Part shown: piece by piece, positions 43,499-53,284 of the stretch
Position numbering within the stretch: position 1 is the first letter of the stretch
Layout: each line of letters begins with the position of its first letter
DNA from: Myceligenerans salitolerans
Lineage (GTDB): Bacteria > Actinomycetota > Actinomycetes > Actinomycetales > Cellulomonadaceae
Direction of reading: 5' to 3'
Assembly: GCF_017349295.1 (NCBI RefSeq)
Contig: NZ_JAFMPK010000046.1
Span: forward strand, 1-64,000
Length of the DNA: 64,000 bases
Notes under the pieces: model-generated
Told to the model about the DNA's origin: nothing
The model's database searches: none
What the model saw: the letters and a program-made list of their open reading frames with translations, nothing else
Made by a program: the position numbers and the translations under genes

Positions 43499-45325
43499 TC
43501 AGGCCGGGGCGGCCGCCGAGGGCTTCGCCGCGTAGAGCTCGTCCACGAGGTGGGCGAAGTCGTGGACGACCTTCGCCCGCTTCACCTTGATCGACGGCGT
43601 GAGGTACCCGTTCTGCTCGGTGAAGTCGAAGTCGAGCACGCTGACCTTGCGGATGGACTCGGCCTGGGACACGGCCTCGTTCGCCTGCCGTACGGCGGCG
43701 TCCAGCGCCTCGAGCACCGTGGGGTGCACCCGGGCCTCGGTGACGGTCAGGTTCGGCAGCCCGTGGCTGGCGCACCAGCCCGGCAGCATCTCGGCGTCCA
43801 GCGTCACCAGGGCCCCGATGAACGGACGCTGATCACCGACGACGACGACCTGGCTCACGATCGGGTGGGCACGCAGCCGGTCCTCGAGGACCGCCGGCGC
43901 GACGTTCTTGCCACCGGCGGTGACGATGATCTCCTTCTTGCGGCCGGTGATGCGCAGGAACCCGTCCTCGTCGATCGACCCGAGGTCCCCGGTGCGGAAC
44001 CAGCCGCCGGCCAGGGCCTCTGCCGTGAGCTGCGGCTGGTTGTGGTAGCCGCGGAAGACGTGGGGCCCGTGCAGGAGGACCTCGCCGTCGTCGGCGATGG
44101 CGATGGACGTGCCCGGCAGCGCCGGGCCGACGGTCCCGATCTTCGTGTGCCTCGGCAGGTTCACCGACGTGGGCGCCGCGGTCTCGGTGAGCCCGTACCC
44201 CTCGAGGATCGTGACGCCGATGCCGCGGAAGAAGTGGCCGAGACGTTCCCCGAGCGGTGCCCCGCCGGACACCGCCCACCGCAGGTTCCCGCCCATGGCG
44301 GCACGGAGCCGGCCGTGGACGAGCCTGCCGGCGACCCGGTGCGCCAGACGCAGCCTGCTTCCGGGACCTGCGTCCGTGTCGAGCGCGCGGGAGTACCGGA
44401 CGGCGACGTCGGCGGCCCAGGCGAAGACACGGCGCCGCGGTCCTGAGCCCGACGCCTTCGCCTCCGCAGAGTTGAAGACCTTCTCGAAGACACGCGGGAC
44501 CGCGAGCAGGTAGGTGGGCGCGAACGTGCCGAGGTCGGCGACGAGGTTCTTGATGTCCGGTGCGTGACCGAGCACCGAGTTCCCGGCGAACACGGCCACC
44601 TCCACGAAGCGCGCGAAGACGTGCGCTAGGGGGAGGAACAGGAGGGTGCGCGACCCAGGCGTGTCGAGCATCTCGGGAATCGCGACGGCGGCGTTCATCG
44701 TCAGGTGCGCGAAGTTGCCGTGGGTCAGCTCGACGCCCTTGGGGCGACCGGTGGAACCCGAGGTGTAGATGATGGTGGCGACGTCGTCCCGGCGGACCGC
44801 GTCACGTCTCTCCGTGACGGCCATCAGCGGCAGGTGGGAGCCGGCACCGCGCAGGGCCGCCACCGCACCGGCGTCGATCACGAGCACGTCCTCCAGGGCC
44901 GGCAGCGCGTGCCGGGTCCGCCCGATCGTCTCGGCGTGCGCGGCGGACTCCGCGAAGACGAGCCTGACTCCGGCGTCGGAGCAGATCCACTGCACCTGCT
45001 CGGCGGACGACGTCTCGTACACGGGCACGGGAACCGCCCCGGCCGCCCAGATCGCGAAGTCGAGCAGCGTCCATTCGTAGCGCGTGCGGGACATGATGCC
45101 CACGCGGTCTCCCGGTCCGACGCCGTGGGCGATCAGCCCACGTGCCACCGCCAGGACCTCCGCCTCGAACTCGGCGGCGGTGACCGGGATCCACGGCCCC
45201 TGCGGGGTGTCGCGGCGCTCGATCAGGGTCTCTCCGCCGGCCCGGGCGACACGGTCCCGCAGGATCGTGTTGATGCTGGTGCCCTCCGGCACGTCAACGA
45301 GGGCCGGCGTGGAGACGACTGTCAT
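43499..45325 (-). CDS. Long-chain fatty-acid--CoA ligase (AMP-dependent synthetase)
   Basis: 608-residue adenylate-forming enzyme expected to activate fatty acids with ATP and CoA. The AMP-binding motif [19 protein letters not shown], the A5 region [14 protein letters not shown], the [15 protein letters not shown]-type segment and [20 protein letters not shown] are all present, with the catalytic Lys near the C terminus (LTPSIKVKR). It is of the FadD15/AMP-forming type common in actinobacteria. It ends just after the convergent clpX gene. Confidence 0.94.
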   Translation of the reverse strand: MTVVSTPALVDVPEGTSINTILRDRVARAGGETLIERRDTPQGPWIPVTAAEFEAEVLAVARGLIAHGVGPGDRVGIMSRTRYEWTLLDFAIWAAGAVPVPVYETSSAEQVQWICSDAGVRLVFAESAAHAETIGRTRHALPALEDVLVIDAGAVAALRGAGSHLPLMAVTERRDAVRRDDVATIIYTSGSTGRPKGVELTHGNFAHLTMNAAVAIPEMLDTPGSRTLLFLPLAHVFARFVEVAVFAGNSVLGHAPDIKNLVADLGTFAPTYLLAVPRVFEKVFNSAEAKASGSGPRRRVFAWAADVAVRYSRALDTDAGPGSRLRLAHRVAGRLVHGRLRAAMGGNLRWAVSGGAPLGERLGHFFRGIGVTILEGYGLTETAAPTSVNLPRHTKIGTVGPALPGTSIAIADDGEVLLHGPHVFRGYHNQPQLTAEALAGGWFRTGDLGSIDEDGFLRITGRKKEIIVTAGGKNVAPAVLEDRLRAHPIVSQVVVVGDQRPFIGALVTLDAEMLPGWCASHGLPNLTVTEARVHPTVLEALDAAVRQANEAVSQAESIRKVSVLDFDFTEQNGYLTPSIKVKRAKVVHDFAHLVDELYAAKPSAAAPA

Positions 45326-45551
45326 GGTGGTGAGCTCCGCGGTGTGTCAAGGGGTGGGACTCACTTCCCGGGCACCGGGCTCCAGTGCGGAAGTGCGAGA
45401 GAGACTGTACTCCCGGGATCCAACGTGACAGAACTCGCGCTTCTGTCAACGTCGGCTCCGGCCCCGCTCAGGTTTCCGCGCATGATCCGCGCGGCGTCCG
45501 ATGGTCGGCACGAGGGCGCCCCGGGGCTCCCACCGGGTTAGCCTCGTCCCC

Positions 45552-45896
45552 ATGACCTCGGACCCTGCCGCCTCGGCGATGCCCTCGGAGATCCTGCGCC
45601 TGCGGGCGAGCATCGACAACATCGACGCCGCTCTGGTGCACCTGCTGGCGGAACGGTTCAAGCTGACCCGTCAGGTGGGGGAGCTGAAGGCCATCGGCAA
45701 CATGCCGCCCGCCGACCCGTCACGCGACGCACAGCAGATCGAGCGGCTCACGGCCATCGCGGAGGCGTCCGGGCTCGATCCCGACTTCGCCGTGCAGTTC
45801 CGGCAGTTCATCGTCAGCGAGGTCATCAGACGACACGAGCTGATCGCCCGGGAGCACGCGGGCGAGACCATGCCGGAACTCGATACGTACGCTTGA
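45552..45896 (+). CDS. Chorismate mutase, AroQ type
   Basis: 114-residue all-helical enzyme converting chorismate to prephenate for Phe and Tyr synthesis. The family pattern is clear: LRASIDNIDAALVHLLAERF with Arg, then Lys in LTRQVGELKA, then the final helix FRQFIVSEVIRRH. TAGCCT lies 7 bases before the ATG, so the transcript is probably leaderless. It is the stand-alone cytoplasmic form, not fused to prephenate dehydratase. Confidence 0.92.
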   Translation: MTSDPAASAMPSEILRLRASIDNIDAALVHLLAERFKLTRQVGELKAIGNMPPADPSRDAQQIERLTAIAEASGLDPDFAVQFRQFIVSEVIRRHELIAREHAGETMPELDTYA

Positions 45897-46054
45897 AGGG
45901 ATGCCTTCTGACCGTCGGTCGCGTGCCGTCCGAGGAACCGGCTGGCAATCGTCACGAGATCGTCAAGGAAAAACCTGGCCCAGGGGTGGCGCCCGCGCGT
46001 GATTCGGCGGACGCTGGATGGATTGTGAGGATGACCCTCGGACAGGAGGCCGGA

Positions 46055-47308
46055 ATGAAGATCGACTGGCTCAAGCCGCTCCTCGGACACCCCGGACCGT
46101 TCGCCACCGTCTACCTGGACGCCACCCCGTCCGACAAGGCCGTCGCCGACCGCGATGTCGCGAACCGGTGGCGGGCCGCGCGCAAGTCGCTGGCCGCGCA
46201 GGGCGCCCCGGAGGGCGTGCTGGACAGCATGGAGGAGGCGGCCCGCCGGCCGACGTGGGAGCCGGGCCTGCACGGCAGGGTCGTCATCGCGGACGACACC
46301 GGCGTGCTGGTGGACCGCGTCCTGCACGAGGCTCCGACGGCGGACGTGGCCTCGTGGTCGAACGTTCCCGAGCTCCTGCAGGCGGTGCGCGCCGCGGACG
46401 AGTCCGTGGAGCTGCTCGTGGTGGTGATCGACCGGAAGGGCGCCGACTTCACCCGCACCGGCGTCGGCGGACGGGTCTACGAACAGTTCACGGCCCCGGA
46501 CGACGAGATCGCGAAGACAGGGTCCACCGGGACCAAGCGCGCCACGATCGAGTCGCGCGCGGAGGACTCCTGGGAGCGGAACGCGGCGGCGATCGCGGCC
46601 GAGCTGGAGCGTCGCGCGGCCGAGTCGGCGCCGGAACTCGTGGTGCTCACGGGCGACGTGCGCATGGTGCCCGGCGTGCGGGAGGCCGTCACCCGCCCCC
46701 TGGCGGAGATCTGCGTCGAGATCCCCGGCGGCGTGCGGGGCGGGCCGGCGACCGTCGGCGGCGCTGCGGCGGCCAACGGCGTCGCGAACGGCGGCGCCTT
46801 CGCCGACCGGGTCGCGGAGGCGTTGGACAGCTACCGCGAACGGCGGCGGGAGCGCGTGCTCGCGGACCTACGGCAGGGTCTCGGGCGGGACGAGGGCGCG
46901 GTGTCCTCGGTCGACGACGTCGTCGCGGTGCTGCGCCGCGCGCAGGTGGCCGAGCTCGTGCTCGCGGAGGAGTACGGGGCGGGCAACGGCCAGCTGAACG
47001 GGCGAACCCTGTGGATCGGACCGGAGCCCGCGCACATCGCGTCGGACCGCTCCGACCTGGAGGCCCTCGGTGCGCCGCACGACGGGCTCGAGGAGCTGCC
47101 GGCCGCGGTGGCGCTGGTGCGGGCCGCGATCGCGCAGGACGCGGGGCTGACCTTCGCGCCCGAGGGCTCGGTCGGCGCAGGAGCGGGCGGGCTGGTCGAC
47201 GGTGTGGCGGCGACGCTGCGCTGGCACGACGGGTACACGCCGCACGAGTTCGCCGCCACGATGTCGGGGGACGACGTCCGGCTCCGGGGTGAACGCGCCC
47301 GGGGCTGA
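46055..47308 (+). CDS. Vms1/Rv2629-like (eRF1-fold) protein
   Basis: 417-residue protein of the bacterial eRF1-like group named Vms1/Ankzf1 family in actinobacteria and including M. tuberculosis Rv2629. The N-terminal segment LLGHPGPFATVYLDATPS and the central ELVVLTGDVRMVPGVRE are typical, as is the C-terminal L7Ae-like part (LRRAQVAELVLAEEYG). Eukaryotic Vms1 releases peptides from stalled ribosomes; activity of the bacterial group is not firmly shown. The ATG after AGGAGG was chosen. An insert rich in Gly and Ala (GGPATVGGAAAANGVANGG) lies mid-protein. Confidence 0.85.
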   Translation: MKIDWLKPLLGHPGPFATVYLDATPSDKAVADRDVANRWRAARKSLAAQGAPEGVLDSMEEAARRPTWEPGLHGRVVIADDTGVLVDRVLHEAPTADVASWSNVPELLQAVRAADESVELLVVVIDRKGADFTRTGVGGRVYEQFTAPDDEIAKTGSTGTKRATIESRAEDSWERNAAAIAAELERRAAESAPELVVLTGDVRMVPGVREAVTRPLAEICVEIPGGVRGGPATVGGAAAANGVANGGAFADRVAEALDSYRERRRERVLADLRQGLGRDEGAVSSVDDVVAVLRRAQVAELVLAEEYGAGNGQLNGRTLWIGPEPAHIASDRSDLEALGAPHDGLEELPAAVALVRAAIAQDAGLTFAPEGSVGAGAGGLVDGVAATLRWHDGYTPHEFAATMSGDDVRLRGERARG

Positions 47309-47490
47309 GCGCCGTTCGTGTCGTCCACAGGCGATGACCGGTTGGTCCGGTGTGCCTTCTGTGAACGTGCTTCTCGCACGCCCTTGAATGTGAAGCGTTT
47401 GTGAAGGGTGCTGGCGTTCAGGGCCCTTGCGGTTGGTCTGTTCGTTATGCCCGACCCGCCGTGTGGCGTGAGTCGCTAGCGTGCCCGGCC

Positions 47491-48030
47491 ATGGGGAATC
47501 ACGAGGGGTACCGGCCGAGCCTCACCGCGGCGCTGAGCGGGGTGCAGTGCGAATACGCACGACTCGGCGCGGACGACGAGGCCAGGGCCGCAGGCAACGA
47601 CGACTGGGTGGCATCGCATGTCGAGACACTCGCGGACGACTGGGTGGAACGCGACGTCCCGCCCGGCGAGGCGCAGTACTTCACCATCGGCCTGACCTGG
47701 GGCGGGCTGCACGGGCTGCTGCGGGAGCACGGAGGACTGTCGGTCGACGTGGTTCAGGGCGGCAAGCCACTGGGCGTCGCCGGAGCGATCGGCAACGCCC
47801 GGCTGCTCCCGTCGTCCGACGTGGCCACGGCGGCCGCATTCCTGACGGGAACACCGTTCGCGGAACTGGCGCCGCTGTACGACGCCGCCGTCTGCGACGG
47901 CTGCCCGGACCCGACCGAGCATCCGCCGGAGGAACGGCTCGACGCCCTGGCCAACGCCTACGAGGATCTCGGCCGGTTCTTCACCGCCGCCGCCGATGCC
48001 GGCGACGCGGTCGTCCTGATGCTCAACTGA
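47491..48030 (+). CDS. DUF1877 family protein
   Basis: 179-residue acidic cytoplasmic protein. The segments LTWGGLHGLLREHGG, NARLLPSSDVATAAAFL and LGRFFTAAADAGDAVVLML at the C terminus fit DUF1877 (YfbM-like) proteins, whose role is unknown. A -10-like TAGCGT lies at 47477-47482, 8 bases before the start, so the message is probably leaderless. Confidence 0.82.
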   Translation: MGNHEGYRPSLTAALSGVQCEYARLGADDEARAAGNDDWVASHVETLADDWVERDVPPGEAQYFTIGLTWGGLHGLLREHGGLSVDVVQGGKPLGVAGAIGNARLLPSSDVATAAAFLTGTPFAELAPLYDAAVCDGCPDPTEHPPEERLDALANAYEDLGRFFTAAADAGDAVVLMLN

Positions 48031-48035
48031 CGGCT

Positions 48036-48067
48036 CCGGCCGCGTCACGCCGAGGTGACGCGGCCGG
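48036..48067. terminator. Bidirectional terminator between DUF1877 and valS
   Basis: A perfect 13-base stem, CCGGCCGCGTCAC with its complement, around loop GCCGAG. It lies between convergent genes. Confidence 0.85.
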
Positions 48068-48086
48068 GCCCGGCCCTGGTCCGGCC

Positions 48087-50852
48087 TCAGCCCTTCTTGC
48101 GTGGCTCCGGCTCGCCGAGTTCGACGCCGGACGTCACCATGCCGCCCTGGACGTTCGGATCGCCCTGACCCTCGCTGGCCTCGACCAGCGTCAGGTTCCC
48201 GGTCACGCGGCCCGCGGCCTGCACGTCCCCGATGGCCAGCTGGACCGCGGGCAGGTCCGCGGCGGGCACCGCCAGGGTGGCCGCCAGGACCGGGGCCCGC
48301 ATCGACGTCTTCGCCTCGGACTTCACCTTACGGATCGCGGCCAGTGCGTTCCCGGCTGCCGTCAGGTGCGTGGCGTCGACACCGCCGCCGGCCGCCCGCA
48401 ACGGTTCCGCCGTGGGCCATGGCGCGCGATGCACGGAGCCGGCGCGCCACCAGGACCACACCTCCTCCGTGGCGAACGGCAGATACGGCGCCAGCAGGCG
48501 CAGCTGCGTGTCGAGCGCGATCGCCAGCGCCGTCCGCGCCGACATGGTCTCCGTCGAGCCGGACGTGCTGCCCGCTCCGTCGCCGTAGGCGCGGTCCTTC
48601 ACGAGCTCCAGGTAGTCGTCGCAGAACGTCCAGAAGAACGTCTCCGTCACCTCGAGCGCTCTGGTGTGGTCGTACGCCTCGAAGGCGGCCGTCGCCTGCT
48701 CGGTCACCGCGGCCAGACCGGAGAGCATCGCGCGGTCCAGGTCCACCGTCACGGCGGCCGGGTCCAGCAGGACCTCGCCCTCGCCGGTCTCCGGGTCCAG
48801 CCCGAACGACAACGCGAACTTCGACGCGTTGAGGACCTTGATGGCGAGGCGGCGGCCGATCTTCATCTGGCCCACCTCGAACGCGGCGTCCGCGCCCAGA
48901 CGGGCGGAGGCGGCCCAGTAGCGCACCGCGTCCGAGCCGTGCTCCACGAGCAGGTCCATGGGCGTCACCACGTTGCCCTTGGACTTGGACATCTTCTTAC
49001 GGTCCGGGTCGAGGATCCAGCCGCTGATCGCCGCGTTCTTCCACGGCAGCGTGCCGTTCTCCAGGTGCGCGCGCACCACGCTGGAGAACAGCCAGGTGCG
49101 GATGATGTCCTGGCCCTGCGGGCGCAGGTCCATCGGGAACACACGCTGCCACAGGTCCTCGTCGCGCTCCCATCCGCCCACGATCTGCGGGGAGAGCGAC
49201 GACGTCGCCCAGGTGTCCATCACGTCGGCGTCGCCCACGAATCCTCCGGGGACGCCGCGCCGGTCCTCGGTGAAGCCTTCGGGTGCCTGCGACGTCGGGT
49301 CCACCGGAAGCCGGTCCTCGGACGGGACGATCGGGTTCTCGTGGTCCACCTCGCCCGAGGCCAGCACCGGGTACCACAGCGGGATGGGCACGCCGAAGAA
49401 CCGCTGACGGCTGATCAGCCAGTCGCCGTTGAGGCCGCCCACCCAGTTCTCGTAGCGCACGCGCATGTGGTCGGGATGGAAGTCGAGCTCCTTGCCCCGG
49501 GCCAGCAGCTCGTCACGCAGGTCGCCGTCGCGGCCGCCGTTGCGGATGTACCACTGGCGCGACGTCACGATCTCCAGCGGCTTGTCGCCCTTCTCGTAGA
49601 AGTTCGCCTTGCGCTGGGTCGCCACGGGCTCGCCCGCGAGGTCACCGGAGGCGCGCAGCGCGTCGACGATCGCCTTACGGGCGCTGAACGTCGTCATGCC
49701 GGAGATCTCACCGAACAGGGCCTCGCCGGCACCGCCCTCGATCCACTCGGGCACCTCCCGGGTGATCCGGCCGTCGCGCTGCACGATCGAGCGCGTCGGC
49801 AGCTGCAGCTCACGCCACCACTGCACGTCCGTGAGGTCGCCGAACGTGCAGCACATCGCGATGCCCGCGCCCTTGTCGGGTTCGGCCGCGTGGTGTGCCA
49901 GCACCGGGACCTCCACGCCGAACAGCGGCGAGGTGACGGTGGTACCGAAAAGGTGCTGGTAGCGCTCGTCGTCCGGGTGGGCGATGAGCGCCACCACGGC
50001 CGGGATCAGCTCCGGCCGCGTGGTCTCGATGAACACCTTCTCGCCGCCGGGCCGCCCGAACGCCACCTTGTGGTAGTGCCCCGGGTAGTCCCGCGCCTCC
50101 AGCTCCGCCTGTGCGACCGCCGTCTGGAACGTCACGTCCCACAGCCCGGGGGCCTCGGCCTGGTAGGCCTCACCGCGAGCGAGGTTGCGCACGAACGCCC
50201 GCTGCGCCGTGGCGATCGAGTCCGCGCCGATGGTCTGGTAGGTCTGCGACCAGTCCACCGACAGGCCCAGGCGGCGCCACAGCTCCTCGAACTTCTGCTC
50301 GTCCTCCGTGGTGAGGCGCTCGCACAGCTCGATGAAGTTGCGGCGGCTGACCGGCACCTGATCGGCCGGCTTCACGTTCTTGCCGTCCGTGCCCTCGTGC
50401 GGCGGCTCGAAGTTCTCCACGTAGGGGAGCGACGGGTCGCACCGCACGCCGTAGTAGTTCTGCACGCGGCGCTCGGTGGGCAGGCCGTTGTCGTCCCAGC
50501 CCATGGGGTAGAAGACCTCGTACCCGCGCATGCGCTTGTACCGGGCGACGAGGTCGGTGTGGGTGTAGGAGAACACGTGCCCCACGTGCAGGGAGCCGGA
50601 GGCGGTCGGCGGCGGCGTGTCGATCGAGTAGATCTGCTCACGGGTCCTGCTGCGGTCGAACGCGAACGTGCCCTCGGCGCTCCAACGGGCGTCGAGCTTC
50701 TCCTCCAGGCCGTCGGCGCTCACCCGGTCCGGTACTCCCTTGACCACCGCGCGGACGACGTCGGCACCGGCTACCTGAGCGGCGGGTGTTGTCGTGGCGT
50801 TCGTGGGGGTCGTGGCCGGGTCCGTGTGCCCGGCGGGGATCGGAGTACTCAT
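48087..50852 (-). CDS. valS: Valine--tRNA ligase
   Basis: 921-residue class I aminoacyl-tRNA synthetase that charges tRNA-Val. The HIGH motif appears as HVGH in GSLHVGHVFSYTHTDL, and the KMSKS loop is KKMSKSKGN. The sequence around DDNGLPTERRVQNYYGVRCD is of the archaeal/Rickettsia-like subtype found in some actinobacteria rather than the E. coli type. The protein ends without the long C-terminal coiled coil of bacterial ValS (E. coli 951 residues). The first 30 residues are Thr/Ala/Pro-rich and may be non-essential. Confidence 0.95.
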   Translation of the reverse strand: MSTPIPAGHTDPATTPTNATTTPAAQVAGADVVRAVVKGVPDRVSADGLEEKLDARWSAEGTFAFDRSRTREQIYSIDTPPPTASGSLHVGHVFSYTHTDLVARYKRMRGYEVFYPMGWDDNGLPTERRVQNYYGVRCDPSLPYVENFEPPHEGTDGKNVKPADQVPVSRRNFIELCERLTTEDEQKFEELWRRLGLSVDWSQTYQTIGADSIATAQRAFVRNLARGEAYQAEAPGLWDVTFQTAVAQAELEARDYPGHYHKVAFGRPGGEKVFIETTRPELIPAVVALIAHPDDERYQHLFGTTVTSPLFGVEVPVLAHHAAEPDKGAGIAMCCTFGDLTDVQWWRELQLPTRSIVQRDGRITREVPEWIEGGAGEALFGEISGMTTFSARKAIVDALRASGDLAGEPVATQRKANFYEKGDKPLEIVTSRQWYIRNGGRDGDLRDELLARGKELDFHPDHMRVRYENWVGGLNGDWLISRQRFFGVPIPLWYPVLASGEVDHENPIVPSEDRLPVDPTSQAPEGFTEDRRGVPGGFVGDADVMDTWATSSLSPQIVGGWERDEDLWQRVFPMDLRPQGQDIIRTWLFSSVVRAHLENGTLPWKNAAISGWILDPDRKKMSKSKGNVVTPMDLLVEHGSDAVRYWAASARLGADAAFEVGQMKIGRRLAIKVLNASKFALSFGLDPETGEGEVLLDPAAVTVDLDRAMLSGLAAVTEQATAAFEAYDHTRALEVTETFFWTFCDDYLELVKDRAYGDGAGSTSGSTETMSARTALAIALDTQLRLLAPYLPFATEEVWSWWRAGSVHRAPWPTAEPLRAAGGGVDATHLTAAGNALAAIRKVKSEAKTSMRAPVLAATLAVPAADLPAVQLAIGDVQAAGRVTGNLTLVEASEGQGDPNVQGGMVTSGVELGEPEPRKKG

Positions 50853-50972
50853 GGGTCAAGTGTCCCAGATCCCGCACGTCCCGGCGCCCGGATATCCACA
50901 GCCTGGAAGAGATCCCCGGCCTGCTCCGCGCGCCGCGCGGTGAGGCCCGGAGGCGGCCGCCGGCGCGGCCGC

Positions 50973-51494
50973 TCAGCCCTCGTCGAGGGCGCTCTCGTCG
51001 CACCGGTCGGTGTCGACCGGTCCCGAGATGCCGACGACCGGCGGGTAGGCCGAGACCGTGAGTTCCCATCCGGCCTCGTCGGTGGCCGTGACGTACACGT
51101 CCCCTCCGTCGTCGGGGTAGACCACCTCGGACAGCGGGTCGAAACCGTGCTCGTCCAGGACCGGGTCGAGCAGCGCCGCGAGATCGGCGAGTCCGCCGCT
51201 GGGCTCGTACAGGTCGCCCTCGCCCAGACTCTCCGCGAGAGCGAGGACGCACCGGCCGTCGGGCTGTTCCGTGAGGTGAGGGAAGCGGTCCTTGGGCACC
51301 CACTCGACCTGGGGGACGTCCCGCGTGAGCGCGGCGACCACGTCGTCGTACGCGGCCGAGTACTCCGTCCTCGCGGTGTCGACCGGGGGCGCCGGTTCCG
51401 GAGGGTTGCCGTCGGCCCCGGCCGTGCAGGAGGACAGCACGCCGACGGCGAGCAGGGTCGCGCCGGTCCGTCGTACCTGGAACATGGACCGCAT
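50973..51494 (-). CDS. Putative lipoprotein of unknown function
   Basis: 173-residue precursor with lipobox LSSC (Cys23) after a short basic N terminus. The ATG was chosen because it follows AAGGAG. The mature part is acidic and probably one alpha/beta domain, ending near ELTVSAYPPVVGISG. I recognise no family; small lipoproteins like this are common in the order. Predicted to sit on the outer face of the membrane. Confidence 0.75.
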   Translation of the reverse strand: MRSMFQVRRTGATLLAVGVLSSCTAGADGNPPEPAPPVDTARTEYSAAYDDVVAALTRDVPQVEWVPKDRFPHLTEQPDGRCVLALAESLGEGDLYEPSGGLADLAALLDPVLDEHGFDPLSEVVYPDDGGDVYVTATDEAGWELTVSAYPPVVGISGPVDTDRCDESALDEG

Positions 51495-51746
51495 CCGTCT
51501 CCTTGTCGCGTTCACCAGCCATCGGGCCGGGCCACCGGCCGTCGAGCCGGCCCGTCCCGGCCCTCAGTCCCGGGACGCTACCAGCGCGAACGCTTCCCTG
51601 TCGTGGCTCGTGGAGGTATGCGTGGTGGGGACCTCTCCCCATACCCTCGCGCGCCCCGCGAGGACGGGGCCCGCCGGCGCGCCCCGGGTCACGGCCGGGA
51701 CCGGGAAAGTCTCCGGGTCGAGGGATCGTGGCGCTAGCGTGGTGGT

Positions 51747-52061
51747 ATGGACCTGCTCCTCACCATGATCCTGATCGTCCTGTTCACCCTCCTGGTCGTC
51801 AACGTCACCGGCAACCTCGGGCCGTCGGCGAGGAGCCTGCGCAGGCTGGAACGCCGGCTCGACGTCCTGCTCGACCGTCTCGGTGTCCCCGACCCCGCCA
51901 CGGCCGTCGTCCCGGCGACGGCGCTCGCCGAGATCGACGAGCTCCTCGCCGCCGGCCGGACGAGGAACGCCGCTCGCGCCTACGTCGAGGCCTCCGGGGC
52001 GGACCCCGCGGAGGCCGCGGTGTGGGTCCGGCAGCGCGCCCCGTCCCGCGCGGGATCCTGA
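51747..52061 (+). CDS. Membrane-anchored protein with ribosomal L7/L12-CTD-like end
   Basis: 104-residue protein. One N-terminal membrane helix (LLLTMILIVLFTLLVVNVTG) is followed by a short coiled stretch (RSLRRLERRLDVLLDRLG). A C-terminal segment, ELLAAGRTRNAARAYVEASG, resembles the Gly-rich helix-turn of the L7/L12 C-terminal domain used by many small actinobacterial proteins. A -10 TAGCGT lies 7 bases before the ATG, so the message is probably leaderless. Function unknown. Confidence 0.72.
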   Translation: MDLLLTMILIVLFTLLVVNVTGNLGPSARSLRRLERRLDVLLDRLGVPDPATAVVPATALAEIDELLAAGRTRNAARAYVEASGADPAEAAVWVRQRAPSRAGS

Positions 52062-52154
52062 GACGTCCGCTCGCGTCTCGCGCGGCCCGCCGGAACCCGG
52101 CACCGGAGCAGTGGCCGGTCGCCCGCCGGACGGTCCGCCGGCGCCGCTTCTCGC

Positions 52155-52184
52155 CGTCGGCCGACGCCTGACCGTCGGCCGACG
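52155..52184. repeat. Two copies of the palindrome CGTCGGCCGACG
   Basis: Identical 12-base palindromes 18 bases apart (start to start), lying between the L7/L12-like gene and the F420 oxidoreductase gene. They may form a terminator hairpin or be a tandem operator close to the leaderless promoter at 52217. Confidence 0.6.
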
Positions 52185-52216
52185 CCCGTGCGACCCCGTG
52201 ACGTCCGCGGGATCCC

Positions 52217-52222
52217 TATAGG
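52217..52222 (+). promoter_or_regulatory. -10 element of the F420 oxidoreductase gene
   Basis: TATAGG ends 9 bases before the GTG start, which places the transcription start at or next to the start codon; there is no Shine-Dalgarno sequence. This is a typical leaderless arrangement. Confidence 0.5.
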
Positions 52223-52231
52223 GTCGGCGTC

Positions 52232-53221
52232 GTGGCGACGATCGGTCTGGCGGCGATGCTCGAGGCGCTGCATCCGCGGGACGCGGTGGAGCTGGCGGTC
52301 TACGCGCAGGAGCGTGGCTTCGGCGGCGTGATGGCGACCGACCGGTACCAGCCGTGGACGGCCCGCCAGGGGCAGGCGGGATTCGTGTGGAACGTGCTCG
52401 GCGCGCTCGGCGAGCGGACCGAGGGAGACCTCGGCCCGGTCGCCGTGCCCGGGAGCCGGATGCATCCCGCCGTGCTCGCGCAGGCGTCGGCGACGCTGGC
52501 CGCCATGAACCCCGGGCGCCACTGGCTGGGCGTGGCGAGTGGCGACGCCGTCGACGAGCACGTCACCGGCGACTACTGGCCCGAGGCGCCGGGCCGCATC
52601 GCGCGGCTGTTCGAGGCCGTCGACCTGATCAGGAAGCTGTTCGCGGCACCGGCCGGCCGGGACGTCCGCTTCGCCGGACAGCACTTCCGGCTCGAGGCGA
52701 CGCGGCTGTGGACCGCGCCCGAGACCGCGCCGCAGGTTCTCGTCGCCACGGGCGGCCCGGTCACCGCGCGCCGCGCCGGCCGCCAGGCGGACGGCCTCAT
52801 CACGATGGCCGCGCCACCGGAGCGGCTCGAGGTGCTGCTCGACCGGTTCGGCGCGGGCGCGCGAGAAGCCGGCAAGGACCCCGACGCGATGCCGAAAGTG
52901 GTCCAGGTCCCGGTCTCCTGGGCACCGGACGCCACGCGGGCACAGGAGCAGCTCCTGGCCAATCCGCCGATCGGTGCGGCGCGTCTGCCCCGGTCGGACC
53001 TGCGGTCCCCGCACGACGTCGCCGCCGTGGCCCGACTGCTCCGGCCGGACGACTTCGCGGGCCGGGTCCTCGTCTCGGACGACCTCGGGGAACACCGCGC
53101 CCACCTGCAACGCCTGCTCGACCTGGGCTTCGACCGCGTCTACGTGCACGACGCCGGTCCGGACCCGCGCGCCTGGATCGACGCCTACGCATCCGACGTG
53201 CTCCCGCACCTGACCGCTTAG
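52232..53221 (+). CDS. F420-dependent LLM-class oxidoreductase
   Basis: 329-residue luciferase-like TIM-barrel oxidoreductase of the group close to F420-dependent glucose-6-phosphate dehydrogenases. Typical stretches are FGGVMATDRYQPWT, NPGRHWLGVASGDAVDEHVT and PQVLVATGGPVTARRAGRQA. The hydride acceptor should be coenzyme F420 rather than FMN; the substrate is unknown. The next gene encodes CofE, which finishes F420, so the pair is functionally linked. Confidence 0.88.
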   Translation: MATIGLAAMLEALHPRDAVELAVYAQERGFGGVMATDRYQPWTARQGQAGFVWNVLGALGERTEGDLGPVAVPGSRMHPAVLAQASATLAAMNPGRHWLGVASGDAVDEHVTGDYWPEAPGRIARLFEAVDLIRKLFAAPAGRDVRFAGQHFRLEATRLWTAPETAPQVLVATGGPVTARRAGRQADGLITMAAPPERLEVLLDRFGAGAREAGKDPDAMPKVVQVPVSWAPDATRAQEQLLANPPIGAARLPRSDLRSPHDVAAVARLLRPDDFAGRVLVSDDLGEHRAHLQRLLDLGFDRVYVHDAGPDPRAWIDAYASDVLPHLTA

Positions 53222-53284
53222 CCCGCCGGGCCGCCGGCGTGCCTGCCTGGCCCGACGGCGTGCCCGCCGGGAGACAATGCCGCC

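Noticed and set aside
47481-51737. Very long open frame on the plus strand across DUF1877, valS and a lipoprotein gene (over 1400 codons)
   Set aside because: It is a shadow of high-GC codon bias: composition is Arg/Gly/Ala/His-rich without domains, and it runs opposite to the unmistakable valS.
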